From positions 30,759 through 42,294 of the forward strand of contig NZ_KL585391.1 in NCBI RefSeq assembly GCF_000721935.1: a stretch of DNA of 11,536 bases, written 5' to 3'. Each line of letters opens with the position of its first letter. Position 1 is the first letter of the stretch. Positions 1 through 5,263 of the stretch are shown here, piece by piece. The notes under the pieces are model-generated. The model was given only the letters and a program-made list of their open reading frames with translations, was not told the origin of the DNA and did no database searches. The translations under genes and the position numbers were made by a program. Source of the DNA: Streptomyces sp. NRRL WC-3549. GTDB taxonomy: Bacteria; Actinomycetota; Actinomycetes; Streptomycetales; Streptomycetaceae.

Positions 1-159
1 GCCACGGTCGTCCACCAGCAGCCCGCCTACGGCTACCCACAGCCCGCGGTCGCTCCCCAGCCCGCCTACGGCTATCCACAGCCCGCCGCGGCCGCCGCGT
101 ACGCCCCGGACCCCGCCTTCGTGCTTCCCCCGCAGGGGCCGCAGTTCATCCGGCCCTGA
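1..159 (+). CDS. 3' end of unidentified protein with Pro/Tyr/Gly-rich repeat tail
   Basis: Frame 1 is open from the window edge to a TGA at 157-159 and encodes the last 52 residues of a protein whose start lies outside the window. What is visible is a low-complexity tail: two copies of QPAYGYPQPA spaced 13 residues apart, then an alanine run, ending in PQFIRP. Such tails occur in Streptomyces proteins as flexible, probably disordered extensions after a folded domain, so the tail alone does not identify the family. The gene converges on the TerA-like gene with only 33 bp between the stop codons. Neighbourhood suggests a Ter-associated protein, but that is a guess. I am confident of the reading frame, because codon use is typical and the stop is followed at once by the opposing gene, and not of any function. 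Confidence 0.7.
   Translation, partial: ATVVHQQPAYGYPQPAVAPQPAYGYPQPAAAAAYAPDPAFVLPPQGPQFIRP
19..86 (+). repeat. Tandem 29-bp direct repeat (period 39 bp) inside the coding tail
   Basis: Positions 19-47 and 58-86 match at 28 of 29 bases. The single difference (C/T) is a silent third-position change in a proline/tyrosine-rich codon run. The 39-bp period equals 13 codons, so copy number could change without a frameshift. It encodes the duplicated QPAYGYPQPA unit. Confidence 0.85.
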
Positions 160-192
160 GCGGGTGCCGTCGCCACCGCGCACGGCGGGGGT

Positions 193-927
193 TCAGGCCC
201 GCGACTTGTAACCGCGTCCCCACTGCATGCCGAAGCCGTACATCCGGTCCAGTTCCGACTGGAAGCCGTACACGAACTTCACCTCGCGCCGCACCATCAG
301 CTCGCCCTTGACGTTCTCCACGGTGAAGACGGCGCAGGAACGGGCCTGCGGGGCCCGTTCGTCCAGGTCGATCTCGATCCTCGGGCCGTTGCCCGGGTAG
401 AGCGTCACCTTGGCGTGCGTCCGGTCAAAGGCCGGCGTCTGGTCGTAGATGTACACGAAGAACAGCAGCCGCTTGATCGCGTCCCGGTGGTCGAGGTTCA
501 CGTAGACCGTCTCGCCGGACGGCGCACCGAAGCGGTCGTCGCCGCTGAGCCTGATGTAGGGCAGCGCGTTGAGGTCGCCCGTGAGGTTGCCCAGCGGCTG
601 CACCACCCCCTTGGTGCCGTCCGTGAGCTCGTACATGCAGCCCAGGTCCAGGTCGACGTTGACCATCCCCTGGGTGTGGGCCTGCACGACGTCGGGCTGG
701 AAGAACTTGAGCGGGTTCAGCAGCCCGCCGCCCTGCCGCGATCTGCCGCCGATGTCCGACGTACGCATCCGCCAGGACAGGTTGACGCGCAGATGGCCCG
801 AGAGCGGGCCCTGTTTGTCCAGCGAGACCGTGGCGTTGCGCCGGGTGAGCGTGACCGAACTCGTCGCCGAGGTCCCGACGTCGAACTCCGCCGCCCGCCG
901 TGGTCTCAGGCCGTCCCAGAAGCCCAT
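193..927 (-). CDS. TerA-like tellurium resistance / TerD-domain superfamily protein
   Basis: A 244-residue cytoplasmic protein with no signal peptide or membrane segment. The frame stays open far upstream, but I place the start at the ATG at 925-927 (MGFWDGLRPRR), which has a purine-rich GGGGGGAC stretch just upstream on the minus strand; the extension beyond it reads like non-coding sequence. Residues about 30-50 (NATVSLDKQG..HLRVNLSW) and 88-195 resemble the beta-sandwich of TerD-type domains: VNVDLDLGCMYEL (about 90-101), LSGDD (127-131), VYVNLD (141-146), IKRLLFFVYIYDQ (151-163) and IEIDLDE (184-190) are strand-like with acidic residues that could hold a metal. The C-terminus is aromatic and basic (YGFGMQWGRGYKSRA). 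Similar Streptomyces proteins are annotated as TerA. Ter proteins are associated with tellurite, metal and general stress; the biochemical role of TerA is not established. It is the last gene of the minus-strand Ter block, 152 bp beyond terC with a strong hairpin between. Confidence 0.8.
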   Translation of the reverse strand: MGFWDGLRPRRAAEFDVGTSATSSVTLTRRNATVSLDKQGPLSGHLRVNLSWRMRTSDIGGRSRQGGGLLNPLKFFQPDVVQAHTQGMVNVDLDLGCMYELTDGTKGVVQPLGNLTGDLNALPYIRLSGDDRFGAPSGETVYVNLDHRDAIKRLLFFVYIYDQTPAFDRTHAKVTLYPGNGPRIEIDLDERAPQARSCAVFTVENVKGELMVRREVKFVYGFQSELDRMYGFGMQWGRGYKSRA

Positions 928-961
928 CCCGTCCCCCCAACTCGTCTCGCCCGGCACCGGT

Positions 962-1008
962 CGGCCCGGTGGCCGCCCGCACACCGCTGCGGGACGGCCG
1001 CCGGGCCG
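962..1008 (-). terminator. Long GC-rich hairpin between terC and terA
   Basis: Positions 962-975 pair with 995-1008 (14 bp with one G:U) and the stem continues 976-980 with 989-993 (5 bp), leaving one bulged base at 994 and an 8-base loop. It lies 72 nt after the terC stop and 35 nt before the terA start on the minus strand. There is no U-tract, as is usual for actinomycete terminators. It probably terminates terC transcripts, or attenuates read-through into terA. Confidence 0.6.
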
Positions 1009-1079
1009 GGTCCGGGGTGTCCCCGGAGTACCGCCGCACGGGCCGCCCCGCAGTAGAGCGTTCCTCAATCCCGGCCGGG

Positions 1080-2231
1080 TCACACCCCGGAGGAGACCTC
1101 CGCCTTGGAATCGGTGCTTCCCGGGCCTTCGCCGCCGGCCGCGGCCAGCGCCTTGTTGCGCCGCACCGACGACCAGAAGGCCCAGGCGATCAGCACGACG
1201 CCGACGAGGCCGGTGATGATCTCGTTGATCTCGTACCGGATGGTGACGAGCAGGATGACCGAGAGCGCCCCGATCGCGTAGTGCGCGCCGTGCTCCAGGT
1301 AGACGTAGTCGTCCAGGGTGCCCTGGCGGACCAGGTAGACGGTGAGCGAACGCACGTACATGGCGCCGATACCCAGGCCGAGGGCCATCAGCACGATCTC
1401 GTTGGTGATGGCGAAGGCGCCGATGACGCCGTCGAACGAGAAGGAGGCGTCGAGGACTTCGAGGTAGAGGAACATGAAGAACGCGGCCTTGCCCGCGAGA
1501 AGGACCGCCGAAGCCGGCTTGCCGGACTTCTTGGCCTCCTCCTCGGCCTCCTGTTCGCGCTCTTCCTCCTCCTCCAGCTTGCCCTCGAAGAACCCGGAGA
1601 GTCCGCCGACGATGAGGTAGGTGATCAGACCCGCGATACCGGAGAGCAGCACCGTCGACGCCTTGTCGGCGTGGCCGCCGCCGTGCTGGTGCGCGTGGGT
1701 GGCGACCGTCATGGAGGCGATGAGCAGCACGATCAACGCCACGCAGACCGACAGCATGTCGACCTTGCCGAGCTTGGCGAGCGGACGCTCGATCCAGCGC
1801 AGCCACTGGATGTCACGGTCCTCGAAGATGAAGTCCAGGAAGATCATCATGAGGAACATGCCACCGAAGGCGGCGATGGACGGATGGGCGTCCGTCACCA
1901 ATTCCTTGTACCGGTCGGGGTCGTTGAACGAAAGGTCGATGGCCTCGATGGGACCGAGTTTGGCGCTGATGGCCACGATCACGACGGGGAAGACCAGCCG
2001 CATACCGAAGACCGCGATGAGCACGCCGACGGTGAGGAAGATCTTCTGCCAGAAGGCATTCATCTTCTTCAGGATTCCGGCGTTGATCACCGCGTTGTCG
2101 AAGGACAGCGAGATCTCCAGGATCGACAGGATCGCCACGATCCCGAACGCCTGCCACCCCCCGTAGAACACCGCTGCGACCAGGCCGAGCGCGGTCACCG
2201 CGAACGACCAGCCGAAGGTTTTCAGAAGCAC
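1080..2231 (-). CDS. TerC-like integral membrane protein (DUF475 type)
   Basis: A 383-residue polytopic membrane protein. The start is a GTG at 2229-2231 (VLLKTFGWSF); the only upstream ribosome site is a weak GGGG run. Hydrophobic segments lie at about 8-24, 30-50, 63-92, 118-136, 158-178, 192-214, 241-262, 266-292 and 315-355. The TerC-type duplicated acidic motif is plain: LEISLSFDNAVI (38-49) and LEVLDASFSFDGVIGA (257-272), in which the Glu and Asp residues sit in helices and are thought to coordinate metal in this transporter superfamily. Between helices are a His-rich stretch, THAHQHGGGH (178-187), and a highly charged run, KLEEEEEREQEAEEEAKK (218-235), probably a cytosolic acidic helix. 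TerC/Alx relatives handle manganese and other divalent metals; DUF475 proteins are a sister group with no firmly known substrate. It lies 68 bp downstream of a terD gene, as in other Ter loci. Membrane family is certain; metal transport is inference. Confidence 0.88.
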   Translation of the reverse strand: MLLKTFGWSFAVTALGLVAAVFYGGWQAFGIVAILSILEISLSFDNAVINAGILKKMNAFWQKIFLTVGVLIAVFGMRLVFPVVIVAISAKLGPIEAIDLSFNDPDRYKELVTDAHPSIAAFGGMFLMMIFLDFIFEDRDIQWLRWIERPLAKLGKVDMLSVCVALIVLLIASMTVATHAHQHGGGHADKASTVLLSGIAGLITYLIVGGLSGFFEGKLEEEEEREQEAEEEAKKSGKPASAVLLAGKAAFFMFLYLEVLDASFSFDGVIGAFAITNEIVLMALGLGIGAMYVRSLTVYLVRQGTLDDYVYLEHGAHYAIGALSVILLVTIRYEINEIITGLVGVVLIAWAFWSSVRRNKALAAAGGEGPGSTDSKAEVSSGV

Positions 2232-2252
2232 TGGCTACCCCATCGTGTATGT

Positions 2253-2297
2253 AACGGGTCTCCCGTTGGGTACGGGGCTCCCCCGCGCCGTGCGCGG
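2253..2297 (-). other. Cluster of three very short perfect hairpins in the terD-terC gap
   Basis: The 68-bp gap holds three perfect inverted repeats, each with a 3-base loop: AACGGG/CCCGTT (2253-2267), CGGGG/CCCCG (2273-2285) and CCGCGC/GCGCGG (2283-2297). The last two overlap by three bases, so they are mutually exclusive in RNA. The set starts 2 nt after the terD stop and ends 21 nt before the terC start on the minus strand. It may be a weak terminator, a processing site or a translational control element. It does not look like the manganese yybP-ykoY riboswitch often found before terC-type genes, which is longer. Confidence 0.5.
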
Positions 2298-2299
2298 CT

Positions 2300-2875
2300 T
2301 TACGAAACGTTGACCCCGAAGTCTAGAGCGATCCCGCGGAGCCCGGACGCGTACCCCTGACCCACTGCGCGGAATTTCCACTCCCCGCCGTGCCGGTACA
2401 GCTCACCGAAGATCATCGCCGTCTCCGTCGAGGCGTCCTCGCTGAGGTCGTAACGCGCCAGTTCCTGTCCGTCGGCCTGGTTCACCACACGGATGAACGC
2501 ATTGCTGACCTGGCCGAACGTCTGCCCCCGGTTGTCGGCCTCATGGATCGACACCGGAAAGACGATCTTGTCGCAGTGCTCCGGGACCTGGGCGAGGTTC
2601 ACGAGGATCGACTCGTCGTCGCCCTCGCCCTCACCCGTGAGGTTGTCACCGGTGTGCTCGACCGAGCCGTCCGGGCTCGTGAGGTTGTTGTAGAACACGA
2701 ACCATTCGTCGCCGATGACCCGGCCGGACCGGCACAGCAGCGCGCTGGCGTCCAGGTCGAAATCGGCTCCGGTGGTGGATCGTGCGTCCCAGCCGAGCCC
2801 CACCAGCACCTGGGTGAGATTGGGTGCGGCCTTGGAGAGGGAGACGTTGCCTCCCTTGGCGAGCGTGACGCCCAT
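2300..2875 (-). CDS. terD: TerD-family calcium-binding stress protein (second copy)
   Basis: A 191-residue protein, the normal length for TerD. The start is the ATG at 2873-2875 ([13 protein letters not shown]), preceded by a strong GGGGAGGA ribosome site six bases upstream; upstream in-frame codons belong to a GC-rich non-coding extension. Family hallmarks run the full length: [12 protein letters not shown] (7-18), VGLGWDAR (25-32), [10 protein letters not shown] (38-47), [17 protein letters not shown] followed by TGEGEGDDE (about 63-88), [51 protein letters not shown] and [17 protein letters not shown] at the end. The acidic [12 protein letters not shown] stretch and the DFDLD motif are the known calcium-binding parts of TerD. 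It is cytoplasmic and its molecular role is unsettled; from memory, a TerD gene of Streptomyces coelicolor (tdd8) affects differentiation. It lies between a hairpin that follows the other terD and the terC gene 68 bp on. Confidence 0.93.
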   Translation of the reverse strand: MGVTLAKGGNVSLSKAAPNLTQVLVGLGWDARSTTGADFDLDASALLCRSGRVIGDEWFVFYNNLTSPDGSVEHTGDNLTGEGEGDDESILVNLAQVPEHCDKIVFPVSIHEADNRGQTFGQVSNAFIRVVNQADGQELARYDLSEDASTETAMIFGELYRHGGEWKFRAVGQGYASGLRGIALDFGVNVS

Positions 2876-2941
2876 GCTGTGTCCTCCCCGAGTCGATGGA
2901 CGGGCGCCCGGCGCCGCGGGCGCGGGTGCCCTGTCTAGCGC

Positions 2942-2973
2942 GTCCGGCGCCACACGTCGGTGCGGCGCCGGAC
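2942..2973 (-). terminator. Hairpin terminator after the first terD
   Basis: A perfect 10-bp stem, GTCCGGCGCC at 2942-2951 with GGCGCCGGAC at 2964-2973, extends by CAC/GTG after one mismatch to a 4-base loop. It begins 17 nt after the terD stop at 2991 (minus strand) and ends 66 nt before the second terD start. It suggests that the two tandem terD genes are at least partly separate transcripts. Confidence 0.65.
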
Positions 2974-2990
2974 ACGGTGGAGCGTGTGGC

Positions 2991-3566
2991 TCAGACGTTG
3001 ACGCCGAAGTCCTGCGCGATGCCGCGCAGACCCGAGGCGTACCCCTGGCCGATGGCGCGGAACTTCCACTCCGCCCCGTTGCGGTAGAGCTCGCCGAAGA
3101 CCATGGCGGTCTCCGTCGAGGCGTCCTCGCTGAGGTCGTACCGCGCGAGCTCGCTGTTGTCCGCCTGGTTCACCACGCGGATGTAGGCGTTGCGCACCTG
3201 CCCGAAGCTCTGCTGGCGGGTCTCGGCCTCGTAGATCGAGACCGGGAAGACGATCTTGTCCACGTCGGCCGGGACGGCCGCCAGGTTGACGTTGATGACC
3301 TCGTCGTCGCCCTCGCCCTCACCGGTGAGGTTGTCACCGGTGTGCTCGACCGAGCCGTCGGGGCTCTTGAGGTTGTTGAAGAAGACGAAATTCCCGTCGC
3401 TGGCGACCTTGCCCTCGGCGTTCGTCAGCAGGGCGCTGGCGTCGAGGTCGAAGTCACCACCGGTGGTCGTCCGGGCGTCCCAGCCCAGACCGACGGTGAC
3501 CGCCGTCAGGTTCGGCGCGGCTTTGGTCAGCGAGACGTTGCCGCCCTTGCTGAGGCTGACTCCCAC
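2991..3566 (-). CDS. terD: TerD-family calcium-binding stress protein (first copy)
   Basis: A 191-residue TerD protein, a tandem paralogue of the copy at 2300-2875. The start is a GTG at 3564-3566 ([13 protein letters not shown]), chosen because TTGGAGGA lies directly upstream at 3570-3577 and because this start aligns exactly with the other copy; the longer open frame has no family homology. By hand alignment the two differ at about 39 of 192 columns (about 80% identity). Differences cluster in the loop after [10 protein letters not shown] ([12 protein letters not shown] here, [11 protein letters not shown] there), whereas the calcium-binding segment [19 protein letters not shown] is identical. 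The copies are therefore an established duplication, still under selection, that has diverged at one surface. This copy lacks the cysteines of the other one. A candidate ECF-type promoter precedes it. The function is as for TerD generally: a cytoplasmic calcium-binding protein tied to metal and chemical stress. Confidence 0.93.
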   Translation of the reverse strand: MGVSLSKGGNVSLTKAAPNLTAVTVGLGWDARTTTGGDFDLDASALLTNAEGKVASDGNFVFFNNLKSPDGSVEHTGDNLTGEGEGDDEVINVNLAAVPADVDKIVFPVSIYEAETRQQSFGQVRNAYIRVVNQADNSELARYDLSEDASTETAMVFGELYRNGAEWKFRAIGQGYASGLRGIAQDFGVNV

Positions 3567-3633
3567 GAGTCCTCCAAGATTGTTGAGAGGGCCGGCAGAC
3601 ACCAGCGCCCCCGTCGTGCGTTGGCATCGGATC

Positions 3634-3660
3634 AACGATTGGATCCTAGTGACCGGTTCC
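3634..3660 (-). promoter_or_regulatory. Candidate ECF-sigma-type promoter upstream of terD
   Basis: On the minus strand GGAAC (3660-3656), an 18-base spacer and CGTT (3637-3634) match the GGAAC/CGTT shape of many actinobacterial extracytoplasmic-function sigma promoters. Transcription would begin about 60 nt before the GTG at 3566. A housekeeping-like TAGGAT (3648-3643) lies inside the spacer, but I see no good -35 partner for it. Only the motif is seen; use by any sigma factor is inference. Confidence 0.4.
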
Positions 3661-3678
3661 CGGCCAAAACAGGCTTTT

Positions 3679-3695
3679 GACCGGGCGGCCGGGTC
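3679..3695 (-). terminator. Weak hairpin at the peroxiredoxin stop codon
   Basis: GACC/GGTC and GG/CC pair around one C-C mismatch at 3679-3695, overlapping the TGA at 3694-3696, with AAAA immediately after it on the minus strand. The stem is short. It may end peroxiredoxin transcripts before the terD promoter, but the evidence is thin. Confidence 0.25.
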
Positions 3696-4152
3696 AGATC
3701 GAGTCGAGCGCCTTGAGGTAGTCGTTCAGGTCACGCGCGTCCGGCAGGCCGTTGACGACCGTCCAGCGGACCACGCCCTCCTTGTCGATGACGAAGGTGC
3801 CGCGCACCGCGCAGCCCTTGTCCTCGTCGAAGACGCCGTACGCCCGCGAGGCCTCGCCGTGCGGCCAGAAGTCCGACAGCAGGGGGTACTCCAGGCCCTC
3901 CTGCTCGGCGAAGACGCGCAGGCTGTGGATGGAGTCGTTGGACACGGCGAGCAGCTGCGTGTCGTCGTTCTCGAACTTCGGCAGCTCGTCGCGGAGCGCG
4001 CAGAGCTCGCCGGTGCACACCCCGGTGAAGGCGAACGGGTAGAAGAGCAGCACCACGTTCTTCTCCCCGCGGAAGTCGGAGAGCCTCACCGTCCGCCCGT
4101 GGTTGTCCTTCAGCTCGAAATCCGGAGCCTTCGTGCCGACCTCGATCGCCAT
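3694..4152 (-). CDS. ahpE: AhpE/Bcp-type peroxiredoxin
   Basis: A 152-residue cytoplasmic thiol peroxidase that reduces hydrogen peroxide, organic peroxides and peroxynitrite. The start is the ATG at 4150-4152 ([14 protein letters not shown]), with GAAGGGA upstream; the frame stays open further but without homology. The thioredoxin-fold AhpC/TSA domain fills the protein. The active site is [13 protein letters not shown] (39-51): T43, peroxidatic C46 and, five residues on, C51. R117 in AVRGTF fits the conserved catalytic arginine. The LPKFENDD and LLSDFWPHG (91-99) segments strongly resemble mycobacterial AhpE as I remember it. Mycobacterial AhpE lacks a cysteine at +5, while Bcp enzymes have one there as the resolving residue, so this protein could form an intramolecular disulfide. 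A third cysteine, C114, lies near R117. From memory, the AhpE, DUF3052 and divergent aceE arrangement also occurs in Mycobacterium tuberculosis. Confidence 0.9.
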   Translation of the reverse strand: MAIEVGTKAPDFELKDNHGRTVRLSDFRGEKNVVLLFYPFAFTGVCTGELCALRDELPKFENDDTQLLAVSNDSIHSLRVFAEQEGLEYPLLSDFWPHGEASRAYGVFDEDKGCAVRGTFVIDKEGVVRWTVVNGLPDARDLNDYLKALDSI

Positions 4153-4221
4153 GGAGTGCGGTCCCTTCGCAAACGTCTTCGCTGTCCCGGCCTGAGCCGT
4201 CCGGGTCACTCCACCCTACGC

Positions 4222-4250
4222 ACGGCCCCGGGCGGCCCGGGCGGGGCCGT
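4222..4250. other. GC-rich inverted repeat upstream of the peroxiredoxin gene
   Basis: ACGGCCCC (4222-4229) is perfectly complementary to GGGGCCGT (4243-4250), with a 13-base loop itself rich in G and C. It lies 70-98 nt upstream of the peroxiredoxin ATG, just before a TAGGGT (minus strand, 4218-4213) that could serve as a -10. It could be an operator or a second element of the DUF3052 terminator; the sequence alone does not decide. Confidence 0.3.
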
Positions 4251-4291
4251 ACGGCCTGGTGTGCGGCGGCGGGCCGGCGGCGGACGTACGA

Positions 4292-4325
4292 AGGCCCCCG
4301 GCGGCGCGGTGCCGCACGGGGGCCT
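4292..4325 (-). terminator. Terminator hairpin after the DUF3052 gene
   Basis: AGGCCCCCG (4292-4300) pairs with CGGGGGCCT (4317-4325), and after one bulged A (4316) GCGGC pairs with GCCGC around a 5-base loop: 14 base pairs in all. It starts 19 nt past the DUF3052 stop on the minus strand. Position and strength indicate a rho-independent terminator separating this gene from the peroxiredoxin. Confidence 0.7.
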
Positions 4326-4344
4326 CGGTTGACGATGGAGCGGT

Positions 4345-4782
4345 TCAGCGCTTGGTCTTGGCGCCCTTCGGGGTGACCAGACGGCTGCCCGTCCAGTCCT
4401 TGCCCGCACTGATGCTCTTGGTCTGGGCGAGACCAGCTGTCTGGGAAGCCTCGTTGATGTCGCTCGGTTCGACGTAGCCGTCGCGGCCGGTCTTGGGCGT
4501 CATCAGCCAGACCGCCCCGCCGTCCTCGATCAGACCAATGGCATCCACCAGCGCGTCCGTAAGGTCGCCGTCCTCGTCACGGAACCAGAGCAGGACGACG
4601 TCGGCGACGTCGTCGTAGTCCTCGTCGACGAGTTCCTGGCCGATTGTGGCCTCAATGCCCTCACGGAGCTCCTGCTCGACGTCGTCGTCGTAGCCGATCT
4701 CCTGGACCACCTGTCCGGGCTCGAACCCCAGCCTTGCGGCCGTGTTGGTCCGTTCCTCCGCGTGGTCCGCGGTCGCGCTCAC
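4345..4782 (-). CDS. DUF3052 family protein, conserved aceE neighbour
   Basis: A 145-residue soluble protein of unknown function. The start is the GTG at 4780-4782 (VSATADHAEERTN), because a perfect AGGAGG sits six bases upstream at 4789-4794; an in-frame ATG at 4798-4800 would place that site inside the gene. The N-terminal two thirds are strongly acidic (IGYDDDVEQELREGIE, LVDEDYDDVADVVLLWFRDEDGD), followed by ALVDAIGLIEDGGAVWLMTPKTG (about 77-99), which reads like an alternating beta/alpha fold with a strand at VWLMTPK. The tail turns basic (TGSRLVTPKGAKTKR). There is no signal peptide, cysteine or recognisable catalytic motif. The family is widespread in actinobacteria and, from memory, lies beside aceE and ahpE in mycobacteria too (Rv2239c). 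Conserved linkage hints at a role near pyruvate dehydrogenase or redox stress, but no function should be assigned. Confidence 0.85.
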   Translation of the reverse strand: MSATADHAEERTNTAARLGFEPGQVVQEIGYDDDVEQELREGIEATIGQELVDEDYDDVADVVLLWFRDEDGDLTDALVDAIGLIEDGGAVWLMTPKTGRDGYVEPSDINEASQTAGLAQTKSISAGKDWTGSRLVTPKGAKTKR

Positions 4783-5263
4783 GGGTTGCCTCCTGATCAT
4801 GTTTCGGAAAATGCTGCAGCCACGCGCGTGCGCGGGGCGTTGGCCGTAGTCCACACGGGCTCGGCGAATCGCGCAAGTACCCGGCGTACGAGACCGCCTG
4901 AACGGTGACGTTCCCTGCCACATCACCGTAACTTCCGGCATGTCCCTCGGGGACCCGGGAATGGTGTCCGGACCCTTTACGTCCTTCCTCAGCTTATGCC
5001 GTTTCGGTCCGTCATTCGGAGTCGAACAGCCTTTGGGAACGTGTGGCCGTCTTGGGCGTATGGTTGCGTTTTGGGCCGGAGCGCCCGCACGCTGCCGTTA
5101 CACGTGCCCCGGCCCGCGCGGCGGGAACCCTGTGTTACCCCACAGTAGAGAATGACGTGGGGGGTCTGGCGGTGGACGATGGGGGCGGCGTACAGCGGCC
5201 TCCCGGGGGTACGTTCCCGGACACCAGGCCCCGAAGAGCACCACCGAACAGCGAAGGAACAGC
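4783..5263. other. Divergent intergenic region between the DUF3052 gene and aceE
   Basis: This 481-bp stretch has no convincing gene: short open frames on both strands lack ribosome sites and typical codon use. It must carry the promoters of both flanking genes. I see the DUF3052 ribosome site (4789-4794), a weak GGAAC with CGT 19 bases on in the DUF3052 direction (minus strand, 4914-4910 and 4890-4888), a palindrome at 5130-5145 followed by TAGAGA in the aceE direction, and the aceE ribosome site at 5253-5258. The middle part (about 4930-5100) is less GC-rich than the genes. Confidence 0.6.
5130..5151 (+). promoter_or_regulatory. Candidate aceE operator and -10 element
   Basis: CTGTG (5130-5134) and CACAG (5141-5145) form a perfect inverted repeat with a 6-base spacer, immediately followed by TAGAGA (5146-5151), which resembles a Streptomyces vegetative -10. 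The -35 region is poor. A transcript from here would have a leader of about 105 nt. A dimeric regulator bound at the palindrome would cover the promoter spacer. The regulator is unknown; GntR-type proteins use sites of this general form. Confidence 0.35.

Noticed and set aside
160..192. Terminator between the two convergent genes at the left edge
   Set aside because: Only a 5-bp GCCGT/ACGGC stem with an 11-base loop is present, too weak to call.
928..1806. N-terminal extension of the TerA-like frame to 537 residues
   Set aside because: The added part is an alternative frame of terC, full of Arg and Gly, and the internal ATG at 925-927 has a ribosome-site-like sequence and starts the homologous region.
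2232..2299. Manganese riboswitch before terC
   Set aside because: The gap is only 68 bp, with short independent hairpins, too small for the yybP-ykoY fold.
900..2360. A 486-codon plus-strand frame opposite terC and terA
   Set aside because: It is a shadow with a His/Asp/Glu/Arg-rich composition and no motif. The opposite strand encodes a clear TerC-like membrane protein.
4940..5155. A 71-codon plus-strand frame in the aceE leader, considered as a leader peptide
   Set aside because: There is no ribosome site, codon use is unlike the neighbours, and there is no regulatory run of one amino acid.
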